NCBI GenBank assembly: GCA_018389105.1
Contig: JACATO010002189.1
Location: forward strand, 979,001-1,043,000
DNA from: Nautilus pompilius
Taxonomy: Eukaryota > Mollusca > Cephalopoda > Nautilida > Nautilidae
Length of the DNA stretch: 64,000 bases
Reading direction: 5' to 3'
Part shown: in pieces, positions 12,501 through 27,500 of the stretch
Position numbering within the stretch: position 1 is the first letter of the stretch
Layout of the letters: each line of letters starts with the position of its first letter
The notes under the pieces: model-generated
Told to the model about the DNA's origin: nothing
Databases searched by the model: none
Seen by the model: only the letters and a program-made list of their open reading frames with translations
Program-made: the position numbers and the translations under genes

Positions 12501-15500
12501 TGTAAAAACATGTATTTTTCACTATACGTTCATTTATTGGGATTGCAGCAAACTTCACAGATACATGTCACACAGCCCAGAGCCTTCTCACATTAGGGCT
12601 TCTGGCATGTTGGAGTCACTGCAATTTTGAATGTTTCTCTGCCATTATTGTGGAGTCACCATTGAAATATTTCTCATGAAAGTAAATATGTTAATTTAGT
12701 AATGAATATAGTTTAATGTGCAGTATAATAAGTATATGACTGTTATAAAATCAGTGTTAAAAAAAATTTTACTCTTTAACTTTTGTCACAAGGCAATTTT
12801 TAATCAAGATATGTTTTTATGCTTGATGAATTATTTTATTGATGGGCCCACAACTATCACCTCCAGTGTGTGTGAGTATGTGCAAACATTAAATTTGATA
12901 GAAATAATTATAATTATGGCTTTGTTTTATAATACTTCAGAAACTTTTTCCATTTGGTTTAAATTCTTTTTTTTTACTTTTGAATTAGTTTAAAATTGTA
13001 ACCTGCCATGTCTTGTTTTTTTTTAGGCTGATGACTCTAGAAAATAGTATGATAATCTCAATGTTACACAGAAATTGATTATTTTTCTTTCACCTGCCAA
13101 AGAATCGCTAAAGTAGTTTTAATTGTAAGCACATTAAAAAAATTTTTTTAAAAACTTCTAAAATAAGAATACTTCAGATTATAAATATTGTTTGCATGCA
13201 ACACAGTATACCATGTTTGTTTGTTTTGTTTTTTTAATTAATTTAACAAAGAAGAAAATTAATCAGTAATTTTGATAGTACTGTTAAGTGCTTCCTCGAA
13301 AAATCATACTTTTGACATTCTCTTTATTAAAAAATGTGTCAAAAAAAAACAACAAAAAAATCTGGAGCATAATGTGTTTTTCATGCCATTATCACTTTCC
13401 AAAACCAGTATAACGAGTGATTTATAGAGGGAAATCTAAAATTCTGGAGTTTATCCGATAGCTAAGACTCTGTTGGCTTTCGGGTTATGTGCACTTGTAA
13501 ATTGCTTCTTAGCACAAGATTGTACCAGCAAAGCTTTCGGTTATTGAGGTATTTTTGACTTCTCTTTTTTTTTTTTTTTAAGTAAATTTAAAATATTTTA
13601 TATTGTTCTAGAAGTTTTATAGTTTTCATAATTGCCATGTTAATCTGTTTATAGTGTTTCTTTTCTGCAAAACGAGAGGGGCCTTTACACGGTTGTGCAA
13701 AGGAATGTCTTAATGGTGTTCATTTCACTGCAGTATGACAGGTTTAAATGGCACTGGCCAGCGGCAGAACAGCATGCCAAGGGTTAATAAATAATGCAGT
13801 AATGAGTTACCGACCACCCTGCTCTTGCTCTGTCTCATTTAGGAATTATTTGCAATGATATCCCACCACTTTCTCACTTGTTGATAAAATGCTATATTAA
13901 CTGTTGAAGGTAGCTTTGGTATTATGCAAAACTATTGCACTTCATTTAGCAATAAACATTCAGATTATTATTATTATTATCATCTAAATAAATGCTGCAC
14001 CAAAACTTTCCTTTTGCTTTCTCTATTAATATTCATTTCTTTATCATTGTTTCTTTATTATATTTGGATTCTTTTTCTTCTTTTTTTTTCAGGAACTCAC
14101 AAGCAAAACAGTTCCTCATCACACAAAAGGTAAAAAAGACCAGATATGTAAAGTAGTATACACAGAAGATGGCAATGGTCAGGTATGTCAGTTTACCTAT
14201 ATTTAACTCTGTCTGTAAATATTCTGAATGGTGTTCATATTTCTAGCTTAAGCATTTGGGATACACATTTAAGAGGAAACTTAAATGGGGTTTTCTGGAT
14301 AATTAGTGGGTTTTGAGCAAGTGAATAGGGACAGATTTAATTTTTTTTAGCTATCTAGGATCACTAATGCTAGTGGTGATTATTACAATACAAATTGGCT
14401 AACAAGCCCCAACAATTGCACCATCCCCCCCAAAAAAAAAAGATTCCGCCACAACTGGATGGAATAAAATATTTGTTTTTAGTAATAGAACTGTTAATGA
14501 GTGGAATAAATTACCATTTAGTATAGCTAGTAGTGATTTTAAGAATTTTATTGATGACCATTTCTCCTGGAAGGCTCTCATATAAGGTGGGATCCATTCT
14601 CCTGTAACTACAAAACTAAACTAAAATTACCAGCTATCGTGGTCTCTTCTTTGTTGAAATAGCAAACCTTTTTAGTTTTTAAGCATACCAACTATTAAAG
14701 TACCTTTATCTGAGGACATTGTAGCCAAGGAGCCAAGATTATGCCGGGTGAAGTTTTGATTTACTTCTGCTTTTATTCTAATCTCCTCTAATGAGAACAA
14801 CAATAAAACTCACCATTTATATGAGCAGTCATTGAAAATAAATAATACAAGTTTCATTCTTAAGTATGATTATGTCAGAATGGGCAGACATGGTTTGTAT
14901 TTTAGCAAAACAAACCAAAATTAGGGGGATGAGAGAAGCTTACAAATAACAAAGTATTTTTGTGATTTTTTACTCCTTTTTACCCAAATACAGTGAGTGG
15001 AGATGCACTCAAGATATTTTGTTGTTTGTAAATTTTTGGTTTTATTTTACCCTTTTACCCTTTTTTTACTGCTGATTTGGTTTGTGTTCATTCTTAAATT
15101 TGTACAGTTTCACTCTTTTTTTTGTTACTTTTTTTACAGTAAATTATGTAGGTACTTATAGTTTGAATTTCTAAATCTGTTTTTCAAGGCTATGTTAATG
15201 TAATGGGCTAGAAGTCAGGTATTGCACATCGTTCATGCCATTAAATATTATTTAAGGTTGTCTTGACTGTTGAAAGCAAAGCCTTTGACTACCATGACAA
15301 GCATTCAGAGTTTTTCTACAACACAAATAACTGGGTAAGTAATCAGCACTTTCCATTTTCAAGTTACCCTGCATTGATGCACATCCTTTAGGAAATAGGT
15401 ACATAGCTTTTTTAAAGACCAATCGCCTTGTACTATAACTCTCCAGAATTAAAGGTAGTGAACGCAAATCTCAAAAAGTTCATATTTATGAAATTTTTTT

Positions 15501-18500
15501 TTTTGTTTTTTTGCCTCTTTCTCCTCCTCCAATAACCTATGCCTACAATTTTTAATTCAGGCAAATCTGAGCTCACTGAAAATACATTTAACTTGTCTGG
15601 TTGGTTAGATAATGAGGGCTGTAATGGGAGGCTGTCATCCATCAGGTGACAAAAGAATCAGCTGTCCTTATCCGTGACATTGTTTACTGCTGTTACTCCA
15701 AATGTTATGCTCTATTTTCTTTCCCATAATGTTTTTACATCCACTGCGGAAAGTTTTGCTACAAAAAAAGCAATCACGATTCCTGGTTGGTGAAGGAATA
15801 ATAAATAAATTTAGAAAGTGAACAAAACCATTACTGTATTATACTACTACTATTTTATTTATTGTTATTGTTGTTACTACATGTAAATGAAGCATTGGCA
15901 GATCTGATCTAGCTTTATTTTCATCCTAACTGTACAGGTACAAATACTCTGGATGTTCAAATGAAACCTGGCTGAAATAGCATCGTTGTAATGGTATCCA
16001 GACTGGTTTCATTTCAATGTCCCAGTATAATTTTGTGGTTTATAAAGATTGCAGCATACCTGGCTTGGTTATTCTCTTTCTATTTGGTTATGAAATATTT
16101 TGCTTTATTTAGTATTTGTTATTTTTTAAAAAAATTTTTTTCTGATTAATATTATTTCTTGAATAAAATTTTACATTAACACTTTTTTTTTAATCTTTTT
16201 GTGTTGCATGCGTGTGGATGCAGATGTAAAGTTTTAGCATGTGTGTATATCTCCGAGGAGAATGGAGTGGAAGAGGCCGAAACCTCGGGTGGAGCAAAGC
16301 TCCTGGAGTAGGCCGAGATGGCTGGGTTGAGGCGCCGAAACGGCCAAGGTTAGGGATGCTAGTGCGAGCCATGTTATGTGAAGCCGAAGCTTCTAGTTGG
16401 GAGGGATCACTTCCCCAGTCAAAAACCAATCTTGGGAAGAAAGGCCTCGGCACTGTCAAATCCGAAAACCAGTCTCGATGCGCCTAACCTTCCCAGCCAG
16501 ACAGGCAGGCCAAAGGCAAAAAGTGCCCCTCGCCTCCACTCTTTTCAGGTAGGGGACTTTCCGTCTACAATAGCCACAAAGCAGAGTACTCGACCTGTCT
16601 GGATATAGTGGTTTCTTTTTTATCTTTTATTTATTTCTTGTGGTCCACATAATCATTGACAAAAGCAGCATCTGCAAGCTCTCAGGTAATTGCTATTGCT
16701 TCAATATGTTTGTTTATTGGTTGGGTGCTGTAGCCACAAGTTCAAACTGCAAAGAACCTGCGGGATGAGATCCAAAAACCTGCAAAAGAAAATGAATTTC
16801 CTACCCCTGCTGTTAGTTAAGAAAACACTGCTGCAATGCAATGGTGAAGCTTCCATACACCTCAGCTATTCAGTTCACAGTTGACCACCAAATAATGTTG
16901 CTGGAGTTGGTGGTGCAATAATATTTACAGTTAAAATAACAAAAAGAAGATTGTGGGGGGTCAGAAAGAGTGGGTGTAGGTAGGCTATCATGGCCCTATA
17001 TTGTGGCAATGTTTCCTTAACCCTTTGAAGAGTACACTCATGTATTTATGAAAAGTGGGTATGCATCTTGACAGAGTAAGCCTGTAAATATATATTTCCT
17101 AGGTTTTACGAGCTATGTGTAGGAAGCTTGTACACATACTTCTCAAGGGTTAATTGTCAGTGGAGAACACAATGTTTTTAAAAAAAAAAACAAAGGAACC
17201 TGGCATAGTCAAATAATTAAATGCATAAGATGGCCTAACAATTTTTCTGGCTGATTCAGAAATGGATTAGATAATCCACTGCTCCAGTCTTCAGCTGTGC
17301 AATGAACAGGCACAGACATATTAGGAAACAAATATAAAAACCTGACTTCCCTTCCACATCTCAGGTTCTGTGGATGAAAAGCAAAGAAGAATATGCAGCA
17401 GTTAAATTGAATAGTAATGATAAAACTCCTGAAATTGACTGTCAGTCAGTCAGTTATTAAACTATTGCCAAGAAACGAAGGCTTTAAATAATATTACCCT
17501 CCTTTTCAGAGAAGCAGTTTATTTTGTCAAACTGTTGTTTGTTTTCTTTTCCGATTACAGCAACTTAAAACAATAAGTAAAAAAAAATTGTTTAAAAATT
17601 GTGTATTCATCTACTTTCCAAGAATGAATATATCAACGAGATTCTTTTCTGATTTTTGTTCCTAAGTGATCATTACTGTATGTGATTTATTAAGATCATA
17701 TTTGATGACTTGATGTAGCATTCCTGGTTACGTGTAGGTGTAGAGAAACACCTCTGGTATACAGAATAGCTAATTGAAATTAAAATCTAACTTAAATACA
17801 AAGTCCATATTACTGTCATGATGCGAAAACCATTCATCCTGAATCCTAATTGAAAGAAATCAGCTAAAAAATGTTATTGGTTATCTAAAAACAATCTCGT
17901 GTGTACCAAGTCTGTTCAGTTCCTGCTAACAATTTTTAAATAAGTTATGACCTGTCTGTGACTCAGATACACATATATAGTCAAGTAATGCATGCTTGTT
18001 AAACCGTAGACTTGAAATAGATCACAAAATCAAGCACATTACCTACAACAAAATAATCTTGTCTAATGTATTTAATTTGTTGTTTTCTGTTGGAAAAATG
18101 GTTAATTGTAGTGGTTTTTGTTTCCACTGCTTTTTTCTAGAAAGAAGCAATGTTTTTATTATAACTTAGCTAGAATGTATTTTATTGTCAATTACAAAAC
18201 ATTGTAAAAAATAGAAAAAGATAAGCAGGATGTTGCGTTTCTTTTTCGTGCTAATTTAAGAAACAATAATAAAAGTAAGAAGAAAACAGGATCTTGGGCA
18301 GTGGATGGAAATTCATATTGCATTGGCCTGCTACTAAAGAGGGCCTGGGTTTCTTTTCTCACTGGGGACTGATTTGGTTGGGTGAACCTTCCATAGCATC
18401 TTCTGTACCAGACCATTGGGTGTGGGTTGCCTTCAGGCACTCCAATTTTTCCTGCAGCTATTCAGAGGAGTTCCAGTAGGGATTTTCCATTGATTTAAAA

Positions 18501-21500
18501 AAGGATGTAATACAGGTAGATCCAATGACAACAGAGGATTCTTGTACAAGCACATCAAGGATCCTATGAGAAGAAAGATAATGTCCATGTGAAAACAATC
18601 CAAGCACAAATGGGAAAAGATGATGATGATAATGATCTCTTATTAGATCAAAGTGAGGGATAGAAGAGCACTTAGCCGTAATAATTTGTTTTAGATCAAC
18701 ACCATACAAATATAGTGCTATAATTGGTCTTTGTGGTGGATATTTGTGAATGATTATTTGATTTAAATCTGCTTAACTGAATTTTGAAGTAAAATTTGGG
18801 TTTTTTTCCTTTTTTCTTCTTTTTGCAGTACACATGAAATCTGTCATTTAGTGAAGCTTCAAAGATTTTCTTTAAGTTAAAATATTTAAATAAAACCTAC
18901 AAATTAGAAGTGCTGAAATTTTGAAAAGTTTCTAAGCAGAACAAAAGGCTCTCATCATTGGATGAAAGTATTCAGTGGTATATATTTTATTGTATGATTA
19001 AAGAGACTAAAAATCATGTCACCATCAGCTGTTGTGGCACATTAGCAGCTAGCATATTTCCTGCAGCGCATGAGCACCTGCAGCAGTTCACTAAGAAATG
19101 TCCATGACAGACCCGGTTTTAAATTGCCTCCTAAGTTATTAGAAACGAAGACAATTGATTTTGTTTGTTTGTTTGGTTTTTCTCTCTCTTTTTCTTTTTG
19201 CACAAACCATATTGCCTTTGCCAAAAAAAATTATACATATATGTATATAATCCACCTTCAATACACTATCATGTACTGAGGAACAGCTTCGAGTCATGGG
19301 ATTAACAGTTATTTACATGTGGCCAACGCCAGATATCCTATAAATGCTGCTGTTGGAGTGCGTTGAAAAAGCACTTTGTTATTCGAGCTGTTCCGTTTTT
19401 TTATAATCAATAATCTGTAATGCTTGCTTAGAACGTGAAAACTGATATATTGATTACCCTGAATGCTGACTTTAGGTAATATGGGAAAGGGGAAAAAAAG
19501 AAAACCAGAAAACAAGCAGGTATGGGAAAACACCTGACAACATTGTTATTTGCTGAAATTTCTAAATTAGATCGGTACCAGCTGCCCACAAGACTAAATA
19601 ATGTCACCTGGCAGCTGCTTTGGTTTGGTTTGTCATTTTCTTTGTCTTTTTATGGTCTGCGATGTGAATAAGGTGACTAAATGTGTATTGTTACAGTGCT
19701 TTAATAGCAAAGTAATATGTATCTTGTGCATTAAAAAGTGTGAATTTATTCATAGTACTCTCTAACACACTAACTTATGTGGTGCTCCCTTTTTTTAATT
19801 AATGGAAATGATGAACAGTGTTGAAACAGATTTTTCCTTTAGACTTTAGACATTGGGCCTTTTTACAAATAATAACAAAAATACTGTCACAATTTTCTGC
19901 TGTCTTAAATATGTATCTGTGTATATTTTCATATTTAATAGACTACATAAAATATCAAGAAATCTATTTTAAAGTTTCATATTGTTTTCATTTTCAAATA
20001 TTCCACAGTCACTTATCTTATCTACAGTATAGTATTTAAAAGTGCTTTTGCATGTTTTGAAGGGATCATTGCTTTTACTTGTACATTAATTTCATTTCCT
20101 TTTTTTTTAAAAAAAAGGGGTTTTTGTCTTTAGCAAAAGTCAACTGAATTTCTGTTCAAATGTGTATTTAATACTTTTTAAATAGTTTTAAAAGTACTTA
20201 TAAGTAAAGCAGATACCATGTGACAACTTAGCTGACAGTTTGTACATGATGACTTCTTAGGCTAGGCTATTAGGTTGGTAGAGTTTCTAGCCCAGGAAGA
20301 TAAATTAATTGGAGTATTTAATATTTTAAATTTTTCTAAAATTTGTTTGTATGAGGGAACCAGTTTTTGAAATAGCCTCCTCTTCACTAATATCTATTTG
20401 TCATAATCTCAACAAAAAAAAAAAAAACAAACAAACTTATTTGAATGATTTTTTGGTAATCAGCAATATCAAAATGTATCAAAATTTAATTTCCAAGCAG
20501 CTACATTATCTAGCAGTGAAGTATGATGGAAAAACATATTCATGTGAGAGTATCTCTATGGTTAATAGTTATTGCTAAGTGAACAACTTGCTTAGATAGC
20601 ACATTGATCCTATATGTTTATATAACATTGTAATCAGATATTGTTTAAAATGTTGGTAGCAGACTGAGTTAAGGAGAACAAATAATTCTTGCCAGTAAAT
20701 TAGCTTGCCTTCTGAAATATCAAGTGAGTACGCCCTATTTTTGGTATAGCAAAGAAGAATTGAATCGTATGCACCATCACTTCTAAAATCTAATTTTAAA
20801 ACAACAAAATAAATAACTATGCACCACTAATTATGAAAATCTTTGGGGGTGAAAATAACTTGCAAATAAAATCTTAAAATCAATTAAACCCAATTCAGAA
20901 GAATGCTATCTGTATTGTATTTTTCAAAGGTGTGTTGCTGCTATATTTTTTAGAGAATAAGTTGAGTTGGCTAATTTTCCTGTTTTTCTTTCCTTCATTT
21001 AGAGATAGTCAATTTGGAATATAAAACGACACTAGATCAACTACAGCAGTTAATCAGTTTCTGTGCCATATTCATGTGCTGACTAATGCAAAGTTCTTTT
21101 CTTTGCATGAACCTAAAGCACAACAATGGATCACCTCTAAAACTGTCAACTCTCAAATTAGTTGCAGTTTGTTTGACCTTTAATCTCTGCTGCACAGTAC
21201 TAAGTCCATGACACATGAAGCATTGTATTGCCACATATTCTTTCAACTTATCCTCAGTTCTGTGGTACTTAGCATTCAGCCACAATTTGCCTTGGTTTTC
21301 TTTGTGGTACATAATGTATTATTTTGCTTTCTGCCAGTCTGTAACACACTTGCTGGCAACATATTCCCTGTGTACAGCCATATTTCCATCGTTTTCTTTA
21401 GCAAACTTAGCAACTTCCAGCTTGAAAGTTTCCGTATGCAACTTGCATGACTTTACAGGAGGAATTTTGAGATGAGGTAGAGGATTTGACTTGTTACTAA

Positions 21501-24500
21501 TTGGATAATTTCGCATGCTTCAGTGAGTGCATAAACTTTCCATTGCCAAATCATCAAACATTCTGGCAGTAATTTCTGTAATCTGTTTTAAATGAATAAT
21601 TTTCCATTTTATTTCAGAAAATAACATACTTTTTGTCGTTTTTTATTTATTAATTAAAGCAAGTTCAATGACTTTATCTATAGATAAGTTAAATTTGAGT
21701 AAAAAGTCGAAGCCTGAACTTCCAGATTGAAAATGTATTGATTTATACAACAAAGAGTATGATATACTCAGGTATTTATATTGGCTTTCCTTTCATTTCA
21801 GTTGCACCAGTTTGATACAGAACTTAATGCTTTTAAAAACAGACTGTCTGAATTTGAAATTACTTTCCCACCTAGGTAAGAGAAGTTATTTTAGTTTAGG
21901 GGTGTTTGGAGTCTTAAAAAAAAGGGGTTTCCATCCATCGATAATTTTAATTAAAAAAAACAAAAAATTCTTTAATACTTGGAGGCTGACATACTGCTCT
22001 GAAGTATCAGAATTTTTCTATACCACATGTAATGCAGATCCTGGATATACTTGCAGTAAAGAATGATTGTGCCAATCTTTAATACAGTGTACTGACATTC
22101 ATAGTATTGCTTTGTAGGAATGGCTTCTTCGTAAGAACTTGGTTCAGGTTGCATACATTGCTGTAATTTTATTTCTTAATACCCATTACAGATTTCATCA
22201 TGGACATAACTTGCCTTTCTAAGACATGCCGAATATCTTTAACCTAAAAACAACTTTTTAGAGAATTTAAGTTTTCATTTATATTCATATCAAAGCAATG
22301 ATATTGGTTGGTAGTTGACAACAACTGTTTTGGGAGGAATGTGGTCAGGTATGCTTTTGAGGCTGACCATCTGGAACAAGTGTACCAACTGACCAAATGT
22401 AAACACATCTGAAATCTATTGTTGATTCCATTGATTTTTTTTCTTCAGATTTTTTTTTTGCTTTAACCCGCTTTGCCCTGATACCAGTAGTACACCTTTA
22501 ACAAATGGCTCGCATAAGCAAAAGAAGGACTTATGTGAATGTAAACTGTTTTATCACCCTAACATTTGTAATTTCAGTTCATGCTAGAGAAAATGGCTAT
22601 TCATTGATATACATAGTCTTTTGTTGATAGTTACTATTCTGTTATCCATTAACCCATTGCAGATAGAGAAGAATTTGAAACCCTAGATTAAGTATTGCAC
22701 AGCAGTTTATTAAATTTTCTTTGTAATTTTTTATTTTTCAGTTGGGTTAGAATTGTTGGTTGAAGTTATACTAATGCAAAAGTGAGAACAGTTTTATTCC
22801 AAGATTAAGTGCTAAAACAGTCCATGTTAACTCGTTAAATGAGTTTCTCTGATTTCTGATTTTAACCCATGCTCAAATACATTTGTGCTCATAGAACTAT
22901 GTGAAAAATGTTTCACATTTATATTGAAGTGGATATTAGGACATGTCAGTCTACCAGACCTTGAAAAAGTTGATGAAATTGCCAAAAATGGTAATAAATC
23001 ACCTCAGAGTTAAGCTGGTGTTGTCTCTGTGAGCATGAAAGCATATCAACTGAAAATTAAGGATCTTCTAGAGTTGAATCTGAAAACAATATATACCTTG
23101 ATTCAAAGAAATTAGAATCAACAGTTCTACAAAAAGATTTTCACAAGATACCCAGAAATCTATAGGCACAGATTAGCAGACTGCATTCTGGTCATTCTCT
23201 TCTAAATGCCCACGCTCATAGGATAGTAAAGGCTACTTCAAAGACATGCTTCAATTGAAACATGGCTTATCTCAGAGTATGTTAAAAAGATACAGGCTGG
23301 CCCTGAGATGCTTTCTAAAACATTTTAAAAAAATAAGTTTCCAAGATTGAATTGACATCTGTTGGGAGGACAATAGGATTACTACTATGAAATGTCAGAG
23401 GACCACCAAGCCCGCAAGCCCTTGGACTTAAACAAACTGTAATGTTGTCTCTAAACCTTAGCTTTTGTAAATGCTCTAAAATATTACTTTGATAAGGCTC
23501 ACCTATGCAAAAACACTACCAGTAAGTTTTCAAAAAAATTTTAATTATCTTTCAGTTACCCTTTTAGTGAGGATACAACTGATGGGTTATCTTACATGAA
23601 GACTCGATGTCCCTCGTGGTGTGATCGCATCTTGCTATCACATACTGCAAAAGATATTATTCTGCAGGTGAGTAGTTAATGGTTGGGGGGCTGCGGTTAA
23701 TAAAGACAATGAAACAAAGCGAGAGTTTCTTGAACATTATAAGAGGAGGATGCTAATTTTAAGTTTTCTAAGTTGAAATAAATTTGTAAATGAATAAATC
23801 TTGATATTTAGAAGGCAGTTGCAAACTAGAATTTAAAACCTGTCATAATTAAAATTCTATTAAGACCTTTCACAAAAATTTCTAAAAATATATATATATA
23901 TTTGCAAATTTTTATCTGTCCTATTCCACTTAGAAAATACTGATTTTTTTTCCTCCTTGGTTGTCAACAGTTTTATATAATTTTTTTTTCCTTAGAAATC
24001 TTACCTCTCTTTTGGAGGGTTTTCCTTCCCTCTCTTTATCAGTTCATTGTCTTTGCCAGATTTCTGGGTTGTAATACTTCCTGGTCAACAAATCTTTACC
24101 ACTACTACCTCACTGACATCATTTCTTCCAACAGAACCTGCCAAGTTATATCAAAACTTTATTAGTAGTAAAAGAACCAATTAATGGATGAATCTTTTCT
24201 CGTTGCCATCAAGGTTCAGTCCTTAAAAGGACTGTTTTTGTGTGTGCGCACATCAGTTGCAAATGTTTTTCTACAGCAGGCATTTCTATTTTTAGATTGT
24301 ACAAGTGTCCTGAGCTGGTTTTGAACACGTGATCTGTTGGTTGCTAAGTTTTTTCATGTAATGAGATTTTTGTTTTTGCTTTTTTACCATTATTTCTGGC
24401 AACAAAGTGAGCTGAAGCATTGGATGAAAACCTGTATAAAAAGCTCGGGTTTGAGACCACACCTAGGCCACTTGTGCAATCTGAAAATTGAAACCACTGG

Positions 24501-27500
24501 CTTTTCAGTTAGTCCAACTACACATAAGGTGATGAGAAATGCCTAGCCTAACCCTGTATTCTCTGTAAATGATACATCTCAGGAACCTTTTGTTCTCATC
24601 TTCGTATCAAAACTGTACATTAATGGTACATTCTCAGTGTTGCAAAATAATAACAACATTTCTTTTTTAAAACTGAAATGAAACACTTTTTTCTTTTAAA
24701 AAAACTCAATTTTTGCTTAAATTTTTAGTTCTAAAGGAATTTTTCTGTTTTCAAAGTGGACCATAACGTGTCCCCGAGCTGCCTGCCTGATTGAAAATTC
24801 ATAACATATAAATATAATTTAAAAACTCAGAAATATGTTTCTCCATACAATAATTTCTAAATAAAAGAATGGTGGTGGTGGTCTTCTGTCTTTTTTTTTT
24901 AAAAAAAATCTTAAAGTTCTGAACATTCTGTCACTTGCTGTTTCATGATATTTGGAAATTATGTTACTGTTGTCTTTACATATTCTGTTTTTCTAGTGTG
25001 GTTTTGCTTGTTTTAAAATTCAAATTATATAATTTATAGTGTATGAAGTTTGTTCTACATAGCTTTTGTTACTTAAATGTGCACATCTGAATATCAGATT
25101 GTTTTTTGTATAGTAGGTAGGTAGAGTAGGTGTGTGAGAGAGATTTCACATTAATGGTATGGCAATATTTCAGAAAAGCTGTTTTGAAGTTAACTGTCAT
25201 TGACTTATCTGGGGTTTTCTTCTTTACATCACTTCAATGTTCACTTTTAATCGCACATGGATTTATGTTTAGAAGTCATTTCAACTGAGAGAACAACATA
25301 GCATATTTTCATTTGACTTCAATATACAAATCCCTTTGAATTAAAGAGGCTTTCCCTGGATTATTTATAATGTGTAGTCTTCATAATTGCATGATATAGT
25401 GTTTTACTTTACTTTACATTTAAGGAAGGAATATACATAGATCATAAATTTGTTACTTTTGATGTTTTAAAATGGCGAGAGAGAGAGCAGTGCAAACTTT
25501 TGATTAGCCACAGAACATTACATGGCATTTTGCTAAATCAGTACATTTATCTTTTGTTCCCCAACAATTGGTATTCCACCCATGTACTAGATGAAAATAG
25601 CATTTTAGAATCTATTTTGTTTTCTTAAAATTTTTTTCCTTGATTTGGAGAAAAATAAAATTTGTTTGTTTACTTTTTTAATTCTAACTTTTTTTTTTTC
25701 TTAAATTTTAGGATGATGCACACAACAAAACGAAATATGACCTCATTGGAAAAGAGATTTGTATGGGTGATCACAAGGTAGTATTTTGTTTTCATTCATC
25801 TTCATGGTTTAGGAATTTATCTACTGTTTTGTAGATCTCTTATTTTGTTTTCCCACCCTGCAGCACTTCCTTTGAATATTTCAATTATTATTCAAAATAC
25901 TGTACCTGTATGAGAGAGGGTGAGTGAAACTGACATGAAAAAATCATTGAAAAAACCTATTCAAATCAGTGGTCTTTGTGTGCATAAACTATAGAAAAAT
26001 CAACTTTGTCAATAAATATCTTGCTAACTTATAGGGGTTCCCTTGTCTAACATATAAGGATTCCGTTGCCATCTGTTTCTCTGCACAAAGAGGAAGTTAT
26101 CCATGAGTTTATATTGCCTTGTCTTCCTGGGGGGAAAAGAATTGGAAAGTAATGTGCAATTCTTATTAGGCTTGCTGGCAGTACTGCATACAATGTGTGT
26201 AAGAATGGTGATGGCAGAATGGTCGCTTCAACATGTAACCAACAAACAGAGACAGTGTTGAAGCTTGGCAATAGAAGGGAAACTTCAAACTTCTGTCTCA
26301 TGTGATATTGACTTTTAAAAAAATGGTAAAAGAATAACAAACTTGTGAAAGTTAAATGGTTTAATATGAATGGCACTAGCATTAAAAAAAGAAAATCTTA
26401 ATTATCTAAAAATTCTCAAGACCACATTGATCAACAAAACTTGTTTATACCACAGTATTTGTACATAAAATCCTTTTCAGATTTATATATAATAAAACCA
26501 GAAAATAAAAAAGCTTTTATAGCATCATCAGTATATTATTACTTGTAATATTTCTGTAAATGTTCCTCTATTTTAATAATTTTTAGAAATTGAATTTAAC
26601 TATTATTACCTATACTAAGAGACATTAAAAATGCTGTATGAATTTTCTCTTTCTTTTTTTTTTTTTTGCAAGTACTGAATGAAAAATTTGATAAAAATAA
26701 ATCATTTTGACAAATGTGTTGATTGTTTTGATGAACATTTACAATTTTCATCTTGAAGCTGTCATCTTGAATGAACAGAGCATGTAGTCATTTGCCCATA
26801 TGTCCCTGGTGAAATGCCAAATGGGCATGTGCTTTTCTCACAGAAGCCCTTTAAAGGCATTAGCACAAATGATTCCATCATACACATGTGACTGACAAAT
26901 GCTGAAAGGAAGAAATCGGGTTTTGGGAATGGCAAATGTTGACACATTGATTCTCAACATAGCCCATTGAAATACCATCCATCATTGACATTGTACTATA
27001 ATCTGCATTAGTGTTTAAGAAGACTAGGGACTATTTTAGACCAACCAAACACCCAGGTGCCCCAGATTGACAACTAGAGCACAAGATCGCAACATCTTCA
27101 AACACAATGATTCCCCATTGCTGGAAACACTGCCAGTGGTGTTACTGATACGAGACAAAGAAACAAGATATTCCTTTCTGTCATTTTTACTGTGGACAGA
27201 TCCTGCTTCATCGCCACTGTTTTGCTTGGCAAGGTAATGTTGGGCTTTGCATCAAATAAAACTGGATCATATAGGATGGAATGACATAATCCTTTCTGAT
27301 GAATCAAATTTGTGTTTTGCTGATGGATGCATCAGAGTTTATCAGTGAAAGCATAGAAATTTGATCTAAGCTTATGGCTATAAGCACAAACTTGAATGTT
27401 CAGAGTTACACTTGACTTCCTGCAACTTTCTTTGGTACTGAACCATGGTGAATCTTGGAGGTTGATCTTGCATGACAATGCATGTCTTGACACAGCCAGA

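Larger units (their letters stand above)
15335..21801. other. Intron of INPP5A (6.5 kb)
   Basis: Contains a palindromic MITE copy, a GC-rich pocket (16.2-16.6 kb), a piggyBac-type MITE (17.0-17.15 kb), a SINE (18.3-18.48 kb) and a pogo-like transposase remnant (21.0-21.5 kb). The remainder is featureless AT-rich sequence. Confidence 0.7.
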
